From the NCBI RefSeq assembly GCF_001905095.1, contig NZ_LWLS01000105.1:62001-126000 (forward strand): a stretch of DNA of 64,000 nt. The letters are read 5' to 3'. Source of the DNA: Micromonospora sp. CB01531 (GTDB taxonomy: Bacteria; Actinomycetota; Actinomycetes; Mycobacteriales; Micromonosporaceae). The notes below the pieces were generated by a model. It was not told the DNA's origin. It did no database searches and saw nothing but the letters and a program-made list of their open reading frames with translations. Positions 8,402 to 19,872 of the stretch are shown here, piece after piece. Made by a program: the position numbers and the translations under genes. The stretch's first letter is position 1. Every line of letters starts with the position of its first letter.

Positions 8402-11400
8402 CTATCGCCGGTCGCGTCCGGGCCGGCGGGGTTGTGCCCGGGCGACCCACCAGCCGAGCAGGACGACGAGCACCGAAACCCCGAGCTTGATCGACAGACT
8501 CCAGATCAGCGCCGCCGAGCCGTTGCGGGCCCAGTCCCACCACAGAACGCCACCGAGAGCGAGGAGGGCGACGAGCGCCGCCGCTGCCAGGCGCACACCG
8601 ACCGGCCTGGCCCGGGGCGAGAGCAGGGCAGCAGACGAGAAGCCGGCCAGGAGAAGGAGAACAGCGAGCAGGGTCAGGGCGACCGGTACCGCAGGCACCA
8701 GCAGTGTGACGGCGAGGAGGACTCCGCCGGCGGCCACCGCGATCTCCACCGCACGCGTACCCACGGCGCTGCCGCGGGTGAGCATGGCCACCATCGCCCA
8801 TACGGCGAGGGCGTAGCCGCGGAAGGCGGAGAGGACAGTGGTCACCGGCTTGATGCGAGCCGAGTCCCCGGCGACATTGGCGAGGACGGTGGCGGTGTGC
8901 GACACGGTTCGCGCGAACGTGTCACTTCCGACGTCGCCCTCGATGCGTTCCCTGCCGATCTTCGCGGCCTCGTCCCACAGCCGCCACAGCTCCTCGGCCG
9001 GCAGGTTCTGACCGGCCTTGCGGTCGGCGGCGTCAAAGGACTCCAACCAGCTGTTGCTCGTCCGGGACCGGTCATTGCCCTCACCGCGCACCGCGATGGC
9101 GAGGCTGGGGAGGTCTTCCCTGAGCACTGCGGTCTGGATCGGTCGGGCCATGGCTCGGGGGCAGGCGCACAAGGACGGTGCGTCCCGGCCAGCAATGATC
9201 TGTTCCACCTCGCGTTCGCATGCCGCCCGGTCCTGTGCCCACTGCTCGGCCAGCCACCGGCGGTCCGGTGACTGGTCGGGAACCGCGCAACGCTCGAGTG
9301 CCGCCATGAGCTGGGCCACGGCCTCCGAGGGCGCCGGCCGAGGATCGGCGGCGGCCGTCGAGCCGGGTGTCAGCAGGCACTGCCGCAGTCGCTCCGGCGC
9401 CAGCAGGATCCGGATGAGCTGTTCGACCCCGTCCATCCGGCCGTGCAGCCAGTCGTTCATTCGCCAGGAGCCGCGGTAGAAGGCGCCGAAATGGTGCAGC
9501 TGGATGCCGGTCAACCGGTCCGGGTTCACCGAGGAGACCTTGGCCAGTTCCACCTCCTGCTCCGGCTCGGGGCTGGCGCTGGTGTACGCCAGCTGTACGA
9601 CGTCGAGGCGCAGCATGTTCTGCAGCACGGTCTCGTCGCTCGCCCGTTCCGCACCGCCGGCAGGGCCCGCATCGGCCATTGCCACCGGGTGCATCGCCCC
9701 GCTCGCGGCCTGGGTGGATTGCGCCGGGACGAGGAACCGGTGGAGTGCGGCAAGCCGCTGCGCCCACTCGCCGTCCGGATCGAGAACATCGTTTCCTGCC
9801 TCGCTCACCGCCCGTACGGCCGGGGCGACCTCGCGGAGGCGCCGGGCCAGTTCGAGGGCCTGCCGGTACAGCCGAGCCCGCCGGGCGGCGTCGTCGGGCG
9901 CGGGTAGGGCATCCCACGCGACCAACGCGGCTGCGAGCCATCGTTCCAGTTCTGGGAGGTTCTCGGCGGTCTGGTTCAGCGAGCCCCGGCGTGCCGGCAT
10001 CGGGCCGATGCCGTACCGCGTCGGTCCGGTCGGCGCCGTGGACCAGTAGCGGTTGAGATCTTCCCGGTCGGCGTGGATCTCCTTCAGCGTGGCAGCCACC
10101 TCTTCGCGGCAGCGCACGATGGCCGCGCGCTCCGGCGACCCGAGGTGGGCCAGCCACACCGCTCGTTTGAGCAGGTCGACGGTCATGTCTGCCAGCCGTT
10201 GGACGGTGGTCTGCCCCCAGTCCCAGCTCACCCCGACTCTTCCGAGCGCCTCCGGGAAGGCGCCCTGCGGGATGAACGACATCGGCTGTCGCCGTAGCGC
10301 GGTAAGGAGTTCCTGCCGGCTCCACTGCTCGGCGGGCCGGCCGCGTTGCCCGGTCGCCAGCAGCGGAGCCAGCGTTCGGGCTGCGTGCTCGGCGCTAACC
10401 TCCAGATAGGCCGGCCACGCCCGTTCGGACAGTTGGTCGGCGACGTCCGTCATGGTCATCGCGAACCGGTCACGTGCCCGGCGGCGCTGCCGCGCATTGG
10501 CGTTGCGGTTGCGAATCTCCGTGAGCTCCCGGGAAACGGAGTCTGTCGCCCGCAGGCGGGTGAGGACGCCCAGCAGTACCTCGCGGGCCGACGGCAGCGG
10601 CGATGCCGGCCGATCGGCCGAATCCGGTTGAAGCATCGCGTCGGCTGCGGGGGAGTAGACCTCGCCCGGATCCGGCGCGACGTATGCGAGCACTCGACGC
10701 ACCTGAAAGCCGGCGGTCTGCCGGTACACCGCCTCCAGCGCCGGCCTGATCGGCTTGTTGAGCAGGACTCCGCCGTCCACCACGTACTGTGCTTCGCAGA
10801 AGTTGGCTCGACCCGCCGCGGAATCCCACCGCAGGTCCCCGGCCGGGGCTCCGGGGCGCACCCGAACGAAATGCGGCTCGAACGCGCCGGGGAAGGAGGA
10901 GGTGCATCGCGCCGCGGCGGCCAACTCCTCGAGTACGGCGTCCGCGGCGAGGTCACCGCTGACGGGCCGACCATCGCGGTAGCCAGCCCGTAGGTCGGCG
11001 AACCGGAAGGTGGCGTCGTGGTCGGTTTCGGTGATGGCGACGCCCAGGTCGTCGGTGAACGTCGTGGACCTGCCCTGCCAGAGCGTTCCGGTCAGGACCA
11101 ACTCGATCGGCACCCGGTCGTCGTCGGTTCGGCTTGCGGGGCGCCGGACCTCCGAGATCACCTTCTCCAGCGCTTCCCTCACCTTGGGGAGGAAGTAGTC
11201 GTCGCCCTTGAGCAGGGACTTCGGGTTGCGGGTCAAGGGATCGCGCAATAGTCGGTCCAGGCTGCCGTGCTCGTGCCACAGGTCGCGCATGACGGACAGG
11301 TCCCCGCCCCGGGCGAGCCCGAGCGCCAGGAAAGCCCCGTTGAGACCGCCCGCCGACGTCCCTGAGATCACATCAACGCGGACGTCGGCCCGAAGCAGAT

Positions 11401-11593
11401 CCAGCAGCGATGCGTACGCCGATCCCGCGCCTCTGCGGGCCGTGGCGAGCCGAAAGAGTTCAAGAGTGACGCCGCTGATCCAGACTGCCAGGCTGACTCC
11501 ACCGGTCATGACCGCGGCAAGTCGAATGTCCTGTCGGTCGGCGTCCTGGGCAGGGGACGCCGCCCACTCTTGATCCCCCACGGTCTCCGCCAT
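8402..11593 (-). CDS. Patatin-like phospholipase with C-terminal membrane region
   Basis: A 1063-aa protein of the large actinobacterial patatin-like family (often annotated with DUF3376). The catalytic dyad is visible: Ser80 in GTSAGG and Asp273 in VVDGGVLLNKP. The oxyanion-type glycine-rich stretch lies at residues 31-37 (GGVSLAV). A long alpha-helical middle part of unknown function follows. The last 150 residues hold about four membrane helices and a basic tail, so it should be membrane-anchored. It likely hydrolyses phospholipid acyl esters. It is first in a minus-strand run with the sensor kinase, response regulator and a membrane protein, which suggests a link between lipid turnover and signalling. 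Confidence 0.85.
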   Translation of the reverse strand: MAETVGDQEWAASPAQDADRQDIRLAAVMTGGVSLAVWISGVTLELFRLATARRGAGSAYASLLDLLRADVRVDVISGTSAGGLNGAFLALGLARGGDLSVMRDLWHEHGSLDRLLRDPLTRNPKSLLKGDDYFLPKVREALEKVISEVRRPASRTDDDRVPIELVLTGTLWQGRSTTFTDDLGVAITETDHDATFRFADLRAGYRDGRPVSGDLAADAVLEELAAAARCTSSFPGAFEPHFVRVRPGAPAGDLRWDSAAGRANFCEAQYVVDGGVLLNKPIRPALEAVYRQTAGFQVRRVLAYVAPDPGEVYSPAADAMLQPDSADRPASPLPSAREVLLGVLTRLRATDSVSRELTEIRNRNANARQRRRARDRFAMTMTDVADQLSERAWPAYLEVSAEHAARTLAPLLATGQRGRPAEQWSRQELLTALRRQPMSFIPQGAFPEALGRVGVSWDWGQTTVQRLADMTVDLLKRAVWLAHLGSPERAAIVRCREEVAATLKEIHADREDLNRYWSTAPTGPTRYGIGPMPARRGSLNQTAENLPELERWLAAALVAWDALPAPDDAARRARLYRQALELARRLREVAPAVRAVSEAGNDVLDPDGEWAQRLAALHRFLVPAQSTQAASGAMHPVAMADAGPAGGAERASDETVLQNMLRLDVVQLAYTSASPEPEQEVELAKVSSVNPDRLTGIQLHHFGAFYRGSWRMNDWLHGRMDGVEQLIRILLAPERLRQCLLTPGSTAAADPRPAPSEAVAQLMAALERCAVPDQSPDRRWLAEQWAQDRAACEREVEQIIAGRDAPSLCACPRAMARPIQTAVLREDLPSLAIAVRGEGNDRSRTSNSWLESFDAADRKAGQNLPAEELWRLWDEAAKIGRERIEGDVGSDTFARTVSHTATVLANVAGDSARIKPVTTVLSAFRGYALAVWAMVAMLTRGSAVGTRAVEIAVAAGGVLLAVTLLVPAVPVALTLLAVLLLLAGFSSAALLSPRARPVGVRLAAAALVALLALGGVLWWDWARNGSAALIWSLSIKLGVSVLVVLLGWWVARAQPRRPGRDRR

Positions 11594-11719
11594 GGACTAC
11601 CCGGCAGTGACTGAGTGCGTGGGAATCCGCCCGATTCGTGGAGCCATGTCCGGTATGGTACGGCTGCCTCGCGGCTTTCGAAATCCTGTCCCAGTCGACA
11701 CGCCGGGCAACTGGGCGGG

Positions 11720-13696
11720 TCATGGGCCCGGCGTACCGCCGAGCGCGGCAGCGAGATCGTTGAGGTGGCCTGAGACGGGGCCGACGGTGAGCATGCCGCT
11801 GCCGGCTCCGGCAAGCTCTCTCGCCGCCGGCGCGAGTTCCGTCTGGGCGCGTCGCATCATCGTTCGGTCGTCCAGCGCGATTGCGGCCTGGGCGGTCAGG
11901 CACCACAGGGCTTCGAAGAGCAGGTCGGGTGGCGGGTTCGGAGTCTGACGCAGGGCCGTGGCGGCGTCGGGTCGACGGTCCCGGGCCAGCAGGAGCAGCG
12001 GGCGGGCCCACGGGGCGTACGGGCCCCAGTCGGTGTCTTCACCGACGTCGACCGGGAGACCGCGCCACACCCGCAGGGACAACAGGGCCAGCGGCAGGAG
12101 GCCCTGCTCGACCCCGGGCATGCCGGCGCCGGGGAGCTGCGCCCCCGCCTCCCGGTAGGCGGCTTCCGCGTCCGGCGGTGACGCCCCGGTCGCGGCCAGC
12201 CGCAGCGCGCGGTACCACTGGGTGAACACTCCCACGAGGGGGCGCTCGTGCCGCGCGGCGAGCCGGTCGGCGGCGGCGGCGTGCTGGTCGGCCGTGTGGA
12301 AGTCCGCGAGTGCGCTGCGGGCCTGCAGGCGGATGAGGTGCCCGAGGATCTCGAACGAGGCCAGGCCGTGCCGCGCGGAGAGGGCGACGAGGCCGGCGCC
12401 GATCTCGTCGCGCTCAGGGGCGAGGCCCGCGCGGTGGAAGGTCTGCATGAAGGCGCCGTTGAGGGCGAAGGCCAGCAGGGCCGGGTCGCCCAGGCGGCGG
12501 GCGATCCGTTCCGCGTCCCGGGCCGCCTCGGGTCCGCGCGCCGACCGGGTACCCCGGGACTCCACCGCGATGGTGGCCAGCAGGCCGGCGCGAGTGGCCT
12601 CGGGGGAGGTGGGGTGAAGGGCGGCGAGGGCCCGCTCGGCCGCTGCCACGATCCGCGCCGCCTGGTCCGGATCATCCGAGCGGGTCCAGATCGCCGGTAC
12701 GTCGTATCCTCCGATCACCCGCGCGGTGAGTTCGGGATCGCCCAGCTGCTCAGCCGCGGCGATGGCCGCGACCCGTTGTTCCCGCGCCGCCTCCAGCCCG
12801 CCCGGCCCGGCCACCGCGAGGCTGCGCAACAGGCCGACCGTCGACTCGAGCCGAGTCCGCGAGCCGGACGCGACGGCACGGTCGTAGGCCGCCGCGGCGT
12901 CCGCCCACACCCGCTCCGGACCCAGCGCACCGAGAGCGCCACCCGCTTCTTCGGACTGACGGAGGATGTCGACTTCCAGGCGACGCAGACGGGGGCCCGG
13001 ATCGACACCGAGCTGCGCCAGGAGCAGGCCGCGGGCTCGGCGCAGCACGGCGAGCGCGTCGCCCTGGCGTCCGGCCCGATACAGGGCCAGCGCCAGCAGC
13101 CGCCACGCCTCCTCCCGCCACGGATGCTCCGCCACGTGCGCATCAAGATCGGGTACGACGTCGGCGGGTCGCCCGAGCGCCAGGAGCGCCTGAGCCCGCC
13201 GCTCGACCGCGTTCAGCCGTCGCTGGTCAAGCCGGGAACGCTCCGCGCGCGCCCACGGCTCGTCGTCGACGCCCGCATAGGCGGGCCCCCGCCACCAGTT
13301 CAGGGCCCGGTCGAGGCGCTCTAGCGCCTCCTGCGCCGACGCGCCGGCAGCGGCGGCGACCTCGTCCTCGAACCGCCAGGCGTCCACCGTCTCCGGGGCC
13401 GCCCGCAGCACGTAGCCCGGCCCCTCGGTGATCAACAGCCTGGCCGGCTCCCGCGGCGGTCGCTGCGGCTCCAGCGCGCGCCGCAACGCGGCCACGAATG
13501 TGCGGACGGCGCTCACCGCTCCGCCGGGCGGCTCCGCCCACAGGTCATCGACGAGGCGACTGACCGGGACGACCCGGCCGCGCGCGACGATCAGCCGCGC
13601 AAGCACTGCCCGGTGGCGGGGCCCCTTCAGGTCGATCGGGGTGCCGGCTTCGTCCCAGGCGTCCACCGGCCCGAGAACACCGAACCTGACCTGCAC
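11720..13696 (-). CDS. SARP/AfsR-type transcriptional regulator with BTAD domain
   Basis: A 658-aa regulator. The N-terminus has a Trans_reg_C winged helix (residues 1-95, VRFGVLGPV...DLKGPRHRAVLARL) followed by a bacterial transcriptional activation (BTAD) domain (about 100-245). The remaining 400 residues are alpha-helical, leucine- and alanine-rich TPR-like repeats. No NB-ARC P-loop is seen, so it is a SARP with a TPR tail rather than a full AfsR. GTG 13696 is chosen because the conserved domain starts there and GGGAGGG lies upstream. SARPs commonly activate secondary-metabolite genes; no such cluster is in this window. Confidence 0.85.
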   Translation of the reverse strand: MQVRFGVLGPVDAWDEAGTPIDLKGPRHRAVLARLIVARGRVVPVSRLVDDLWAEPPGGAVSAVRTFVAALRRALEPQRPPREPARLLITEGPGYVLRAAPETVDAWRFEDEVAAAAGASAQEALERLDRALNWWRGPAYAGVDDEPWARAERSRLDQRRLNAVERRAQALLALGRPADVVPDLDAHVAEHPWREEAWRLLALALYRAGRQGDALAVLRRARGLLLAQLGVDPGPRLRRLEVDILRQSEEAGGALGALGPERVWADAAAAYDRAVASGSRTRLESTVGLLRSLAVAGPGGLEAAREQRVAAIAAAEQLGDPELTARVIGGYDVPAIWTRSDDPDQAARIVAAAERALAALHPTSPEATRAGLLATIAVESRGTRSARGPEAARDAERIARRLGDPALLAFALNGAFMQTFHRAGLAPERDEIGAGLVALSARHGLASFEILGHLIRLQARSALADFHTADQHAAAADRLAARHERPLVGVFTQWYRALRLAATGASPPDAEAAYREAGAQLPGAGMPGVEQGLLPLALLSLRVWRGLPVDVGEDTDWGPYAPWARPLLLLARDRRPDAATALRQTPNPPPDLLFEALWCLTAQAAIALDDRTMMRRAQTELAPAARELAGAGSGMLTVGPVSGHLNDLAAALGGTPGP

Positions 13697-13793
13697 CCCG
13701 ACCCACCCTCCCGCGCCTGAGAGCAACGTATCGCGCTCATCCGTTGCTCATCCGCCTCCGGCACGCTGAACGAGCCAACGAGAAGGGACAACC

Positions 13794-14672
13794 ATGACAA
13801 CCGTCATCCCCGGTTTCGAGTACCAGCGCGTCGCGGTCGCCGACGACGTGACGCTGAACCTGGCGGTGGGCGGCGCCGGCAGCCCGATCGTGCTGCTGCA
13901 CGGCTTCCCGCAGACCCACCTCATGTGGCGGCACGTCGCCGTCGACCTGGCCACCGATCACACCGTGATCTGCCCCGACCTGCGCGGCTACGGAGCCAGC
14001 GACAAACCCGCCGCGCACCGCCCCGACACGTACGCCAAGCGGACGATGGCCGCCGACGTCGTCGCCCTCGCCCGCCGGCTCGGGCACGACCGCTTCGCCC
14101 TTGCCGGACACGACCGCGGTGCCCTCGTGGCCATCCGCGCCGGCCTGGACCACCCCGACGCGATCACCCACCTGGCCGCGCTCGACGTCCTCCCCACCCT
14201 GGACATGTGGGACATCCTGCACGGTGCGCCCGCCGCGGTCGCCTTCCACCTCTACCTGATGGCCCAGCCGCCGGGCCTGCCCGAACAGATGATCAGCGCG
14301 AGCGCGGACGCCTTTTTCGGCTACTTCCTCGACCTGTGGGCGCAGAACCCGCAGGCCATCCCGGCGGACGTGCGCGCCGAGTACCTGGCCGCCTCGCGCG
14401 GGGCGGTCGACTCCATCGTCGCCGACTACCGCGCCTCGGCCGGCATCGACATCGAGCACGACCAGGCCGACCGGGCCGCCGGGAACCGGCTGGCCATGCC
14501 GGTCGCCGTCGTTCAGCAGGACTGGGGTGCCGCGCTCGGGTACGACGCCGCCGCGCTGTGGCGGGCCTGGGCCCCGGACCTGGAGCACCACACCACGTCC
14601 GCGGGGCACTTCATGGCGGAGGAGGCGCCGGCAGGGATCGTCAAGAAGCTGCGCTCTCTCCTCACCCGGTAG
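13794..14672 (+). CDS. Alpha/beta hydrolase, epoxide hydrolase/haloalkane dehalogenase-like
   Basis: A 292-aa soluble hydrolase. Motifs: HGFPQT (36-41, oxyanion), RGYGASDKP (64-72), nucleophile elbow GHDRG with Asp107, and the C-terminal catalytic His272 (SAGHFMAEE). An Asp nucleophile points to the epoxide hydrolase/dehalogenase branch rather than esterases. In fluoroacetate dehalogenases GHDRG is followed by a second substrate-binding Arg; here that position is Leu111, so that activity is unlikely. The ribosome-binding site AGAAGG precedes ATG 13794. The gene diverges from the SARP gene and is followed by an AraC-type regulator. Confidence 0.85.
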   Translation: MTTVIPGFEYQRVAVADDVTLNLAVGGAGSPIVLLHGFPQTHLMWRHVAVDLATDHTVICPDLRGYGASDKPAAHRPDTYAKRTMAADVVALARRLGHDRFALAGHDRGALVAIRAGLDHPDAITHLAALDVLPTLDMWDILHGAPAAVAFHLYLMAQPPGLPEQMISASADAFFGYFLDLWAQNPQAIPADVRAEYLAASRGAVDSIVADYRASAGIDIEHDQADRAAGNRLAMPVAVVQQDWGAALGYDAAALWRAWAPDLEHHTTSAGHFMAEEAPAGIVKKLRSLLTR

Positions 14673-14737
14673 GCGCTGACGCGGAGTGGAGCCACCGGTG
14701 TTGGGCAACTCCGGCGAGGCGTGGCACGATTTCGCGG

Positions 14738-15187
14738 GTGACCAGCAGATCCGCCGCGGCCCAGCGGCTGTTTGACCTTGCGCGGCTGCGTCGCGTGCGT
14801 GATCGGATCGACCGGGAGTACGCGCGGCCGTTGGATGTCGAGGCGCTGGCGCGGGGTGTGAACATGTCGGCCGGCCATCTCAGTCGTGAGTTCCGGGCTG
14901 CTTACGGTGAGTCGCCGTACGCGTATTTGATGACGCGGCGTATCGAGCGTGCGATGGCGCTGCTGCGTCGTGGTGACCTGAGTGTCACCGAGGTCTGTTT
15001 CACGGTCGGTTGCGCGTCGCTGGGTACCTTCAGCAGTCGGTTCACCGAGCTGGTCGGTGTGCCGCCGAGCGTGTACCGGCGGCAGGCGGCGGGGGCGGCG
15101 GCGGGGATGCCGTCGTGCGTGGCGAAACAGGTGACCAGACCGATCAGGAATCAAGAAGCGGGGGGTCATGGGCCGCAACTAGCCTGA
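14738..15187 (+). CDS. Small AraC-family regulator
   Basis: A 149-aa protein consisting almost only of the AraC DNA-binding domain: two helix-turn-helix units (ALARGVNMSAGHLSREFR and VTEVCFTVGCASLGTFSSRF) and the conserved GVPPSVYR end. There is no separate ligand domain. GTG 14738 is chosen because the frame upstream is only a shadow of the hydrolase gene. It lies 33 bp before the VOC gene, so it may control the VOC, PNPOx-like and UvrA-like genes that follow. Confidence 0.85.
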   Translation: MTSRSAAAQRLFDLARLRRVRDRIDREYARPLDVEALARGVNMSAGHLSREFRAAYGESPYAYLMTRRIERAMALLRRGDLSVTEVCFTVGCASLGTFSSRFTELVGVPPSVYRRQAAGAAAGMPSCVAKQVTRPIRNQEAGGHGPQLA

Positions 15188-15220
15188 CCGACGTTGCGAT
15201 CCACGACCTCAGGAGTGACC

Positions 15221-15571
15221 ATGACTGCCACGCAGGGAATCATGACCGTGCTGCATCCCGTGTCCGACCTGGCGGCGGCCAAGGCGGTGTACACCGCCCT
15301 GCTCGGCGTACCGCCGCAGACCGACTCGTCCTACTACGTCGGCTTCGAGGCCGCGGGTCAGCAGATCGGGCTGGTGCCGGCCGGTGGACCGCAGGGCATG
15401 ACCTCACCGGTGGCCTACTGGCACGTGCCGGACATCGAGGCGAAGCTGGCCGAGGTGACCGCGGCGGGTGCCACCGTGAAGGAGCCCGCGCACGACGTCG
15501 GTGGGGGTCGCCTGGTGGCCACCGTCACCGACCCCGACGGCAACGTCCTCGGCCTGCTTCAGGACCGATGA
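15221..15571 (+). CDS. VOC-family (glyoxalase/bleomycin-resistance-like) protein
   Basis: A 116-aa protein with the paired beta-alpha-beta-beta-beta modules of the vicinal oxygen chelate fold (VLHPVSDLAAAKAVYTALLG and VTDPDGNVLGLLQ). Members are metal-dependent lyases, dioxygenases or drug-binding resistance proteins. The metal ligands cannot be assigned with certainty. AGGAG (15211-15215) gives a clear start at 15221. Its stop overlaps the next start (ATGA, 15568-15571), so the two products are made together. Confidence 0.82.
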   Translation: MTATQGIMTVLHPVSDLAAAKAVYTALLGVPPQTDSSYYVGFEAAGQQIGLVPAGGPQGMTSPVAYWHVPDIEAKLAEVTAAGATVKEPAHDVGGGRLVATVTDPDGNVLGLLQDR

Positions 15572-16020
15572 GCGCCGCCGCCCGCTCCCGCGTTCAGCGT
15601 CGTCGCGACACCGAGCATCGGCTCACCCACGACATCGATGTCTGGGTGGCCAGCGCCTCGGGGGACGGCGCGCCGTACCTGGTGCCGCTGTCCTTCGACT
15701 GGGACGGCGAGGTACTGCTGATGGCCACGCCGACGGACAGCCCGACCGGGAGGAACCTGGCCGCCACCCGGGCAGTTCGGCTGGGGCTGGGCCACACCCG
15801 CGACGTGTCCATGATCGAGGGGGAGGTCGAGGTCCTCGAGATCGACGCGCTGCCGCGGGAGCTGGGCGACCGGTTCGCCGCGCGCACCGGCTTCGACCCG
15901 CGTGTGCTGGCCATGCCGTACCGCTGGTTCCGCATCTCCCCGCGCCGCATCCAGGCGTGGCGCGAAGTGAACGAGCTGCCCGACCGCGACCTGATGCGCG
16001 ACGGCCGCTGGTTGGTCTGA
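15568..16020 (+). CDS. Pyridoxamine 5'-phosphate oxidase-like flavin/F420-binding protein
   Basis: A 150-aa split-barrel protein. It has the family pattern: a first strand [20 protein letters not shown], the [22 protein letters not shown] cofactor loop, and a C-terminal [15 protein letters not shown]. Relatives bind FMN or F420 and reduce small molecules. Translation is coupled to the VOC gene by a 4-bp overlap. The UvrA-like gene follows after 65 bp. A detoxification role is inferred from this context. Confidence 0.8.
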   Translation: MSAAARSRVQRRRDTEHRLTHDIDVWVASASGDGAPYLVPLSFDWDGEVLLMATPTDSPTGRNLAATRAVRLGLGHTRDVSMIEGEVEVLEIDALPRELGDRFAARTGFDPRVLAMPYRWFRISPRRIQAWREVNELPDRDLMRDGRWLV

Positions 16021-16085
16021 CGCCTCGCCAACGCGGTGCCGACGGGCGCCGCGAAGGCGGTCCCCGCCCAACAGATGGAGACACG

Positions 16086-18485
<2,400 letters not shown>

Positions 18486-18488
18486 GGC

Positions 18489-18520
18489 GTCAGGAACGAG
18501 AGCCCGCTCTCGCTCCTGAC
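18489..18520 (+). terminator. Hairpin terminator after the UvrA-like gene
   Basis: Arms GTCAGGAACGAGAG (18489-18502) and CTCTCGCTCCTGAC (18507-18520) pair over 13 of 14 positions with a 4-nt loop. It begins 4 bp after the stop codon and has no U tract. Confidence 0.75.
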
Positions 18521-18700
18521 CCGATCGGGCAGGTGAGAGGCGTCAGAGCCCAGACGTGACTCCTGCCCGGCCTCGCGCGAGCGCGGCACCCGAACCGGTG
18601 CTGTGCCGGCCGGTCGCGCCCATGCTCGCGGCGCCGGTCGACGCCAGATCCTCCAGGGCAGGAGCGCCTATCAGGGCGAGGCCGGCCGCGTTGCGCGTTG

Positions 18701-19825
18701 TCAATATGCGGGTGCCGGCTCGGTGGGCCGCGGCGTGAAGAAACGGATGATGTCGTCGGCTGCGGTGGGGGACAGCATCATTGCCTGGACTCGTACGGAC
18801 ATTTCGGCGATCGGGTGGATTCTGGTGAACATCGCCTCCTCGTACGTCTGGATCGCTGTGTCGGGGTCGGCGGGGTGGGTGGCGAGTTCGGCGGCGAGTT
18901 CGGCGGCGTCGAGCATGGCTTGGTTGGCGCCCTCGCCGACCGGCGGCATGAGGTGCGCGGCGTCGCCGATGAGGGTGATGCCCGGCTGGTGGGCCCAGCG
19001 TGTACCGGTGGGCATCGCCTCGATCCTGCTTGGGGTCGGCGGTCTGTCGCCGGCTTCGATGAGTGCGGTGAGGCTGGAATCCCAGCCATCGAACATGTCC
19101 AGCAGAGCGCGCTTGCTGCGGTAGGCGTCTAGGTGGCGATCGTCCGCGCCTAGGGAGATGCCGACTCGGATGCTGCCGTCGCCGAGGCGTTGTGCTGCCA
19201 GGATCTGGTTCACGCCGATGCACCAGAGGTTTCCGGGGCCGACCAGCTCGGCGAGATCCGGGTGGCGCCGGTCGACGTCGCTGATGCTGAGCTCGGCCAA
19301 AGTGGCCACGGAGGACAGTGTCGCGTCGGTCAGCAGCGACCGGACGACCGAGCGTGCGCCGTCCGCGCCGATGAGGACGTCGCAGTCGGCGCTGTGGTCG
19401 CCATCGAACGTCAGCCGGAAGCCTCCGTCGGGTCGTGGCGTCGCCGCGACGAGCCGGTGCTGCCAGGCCACCGCGTCGCCGGGGAGCGAATCGAGCAGAA
19501 GATCACGCAGTGCGCTGCGGTCGATCTCGGGGCGTCCGGAGAATGAGCCGGGTTGTGGCTTGTGGTGCACGAGGGTGCGTCCGGCCGGGTCGAGGATGCG
19601 ATGTTCCTCGCCCTCCGGCCGTGCCTCGGACCGGAATCGGCCGGCGAGGCCCGCATCGGCCAGGGCCCGTTGTCCGGACTCCGGGTGCAGGTCGAGCGAT
19701 CCACCCTGTGATCGCGCGGATCGGCTTGCCTCGCGTTCGTACACCACCGCGCCGATGCCGTGGCGGTGCAGGATTCGGGCCAGCGTCAGGCCGCCGAGGC
19801 CGCCACCGGCGATCGCAATTCGCAT
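18701..19825 (-). CDS. TetX-like FAD-dependent monooxygenase
   Basis: A 374-aa flavoprotein of the aromatic-ring hydroxylase family. The N-terminal FAD-binding turn is GGGLGGL (residues 7-13); the second FAD motif is LIGDAAHLMPPVGEGAN, as in TetX-type tetracycline-inactivating enzymes. Three consecutive ATG codons occur (19831, 19828, 19825); GGAG at 19832-19835 is best spaced for the third, so 19825 is chosen. It diverges from a TetR regulator across 30 bp that contain a good operator. The substrate, probably an antibiotic or aromatic, is not known. Confidence 0.82.
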   Translation of the reverse strand: MRIAIAGGGLGGLTLARILHRHGIGAVVYEREASRSARSQGGSLDLHPESGQRALADAGLAGRFRSEARPEGEEHRILDPAGRTLVHHKPQPGSFSGRPEIDRSALRDLLLDSLPGDAVAWQHRLVAATPRPDGGFRLTFDGDHSADCDVLIGADGARSVVRSLLTDATLSSVATLAELSISDVDRRHPDLAELVGPGNLWCIGVNQILAAQRLGDGSIRVGISLGADDRHLDAYRSKRALLDMFDGWDSSLTALIEAGDRPPTPSRIEAMPTGTRWAHQPGITLIGDAAHLMPPVGEGANQAMLDAAELAAELATHPADPDTAIQTYEEAMFTRIHPIAEMSVRVQAMMLSPTAADDIIRFFTPRPTEPAPAY

Positions 19826-19839
19826 CATCATCTCCGTTG

Positions 19840-19872
19840 CCGTACGCTGTATCTCATGGATACGCCGTACGG
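19840..19872. promoter_or_regulatory. Probable TetR operator over the tetR start codon
   Basis: An inverted repeat with arms CCGTACGCTGTATC (19840-19853) and GATACGCCGTACGG (19859-19872) matches over 12 of 14 positions around a 5-bp centre. The centre (19854-19858) contains the ATG of the TetR gene itself, and the left arm lies just upstream of the ribosome-binding site of the divergent monooxygenase gene. Size and symmetry fit a TetR-family operator controlling both genes. Confidence 0.7.

Noticed and set aside
13794-14672. Fluoroacetate dehalogenase
   Set aside because: Asp107 and the first Arg fit, but the second carboxylate-binding Arg of that family is Leu111 here.
13925-14737. Upstream extension of the AraC gene
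   Set aside because: The frame is open across the hydrolase gene only as a shadow; the AraC domain begins at GTG 14738.
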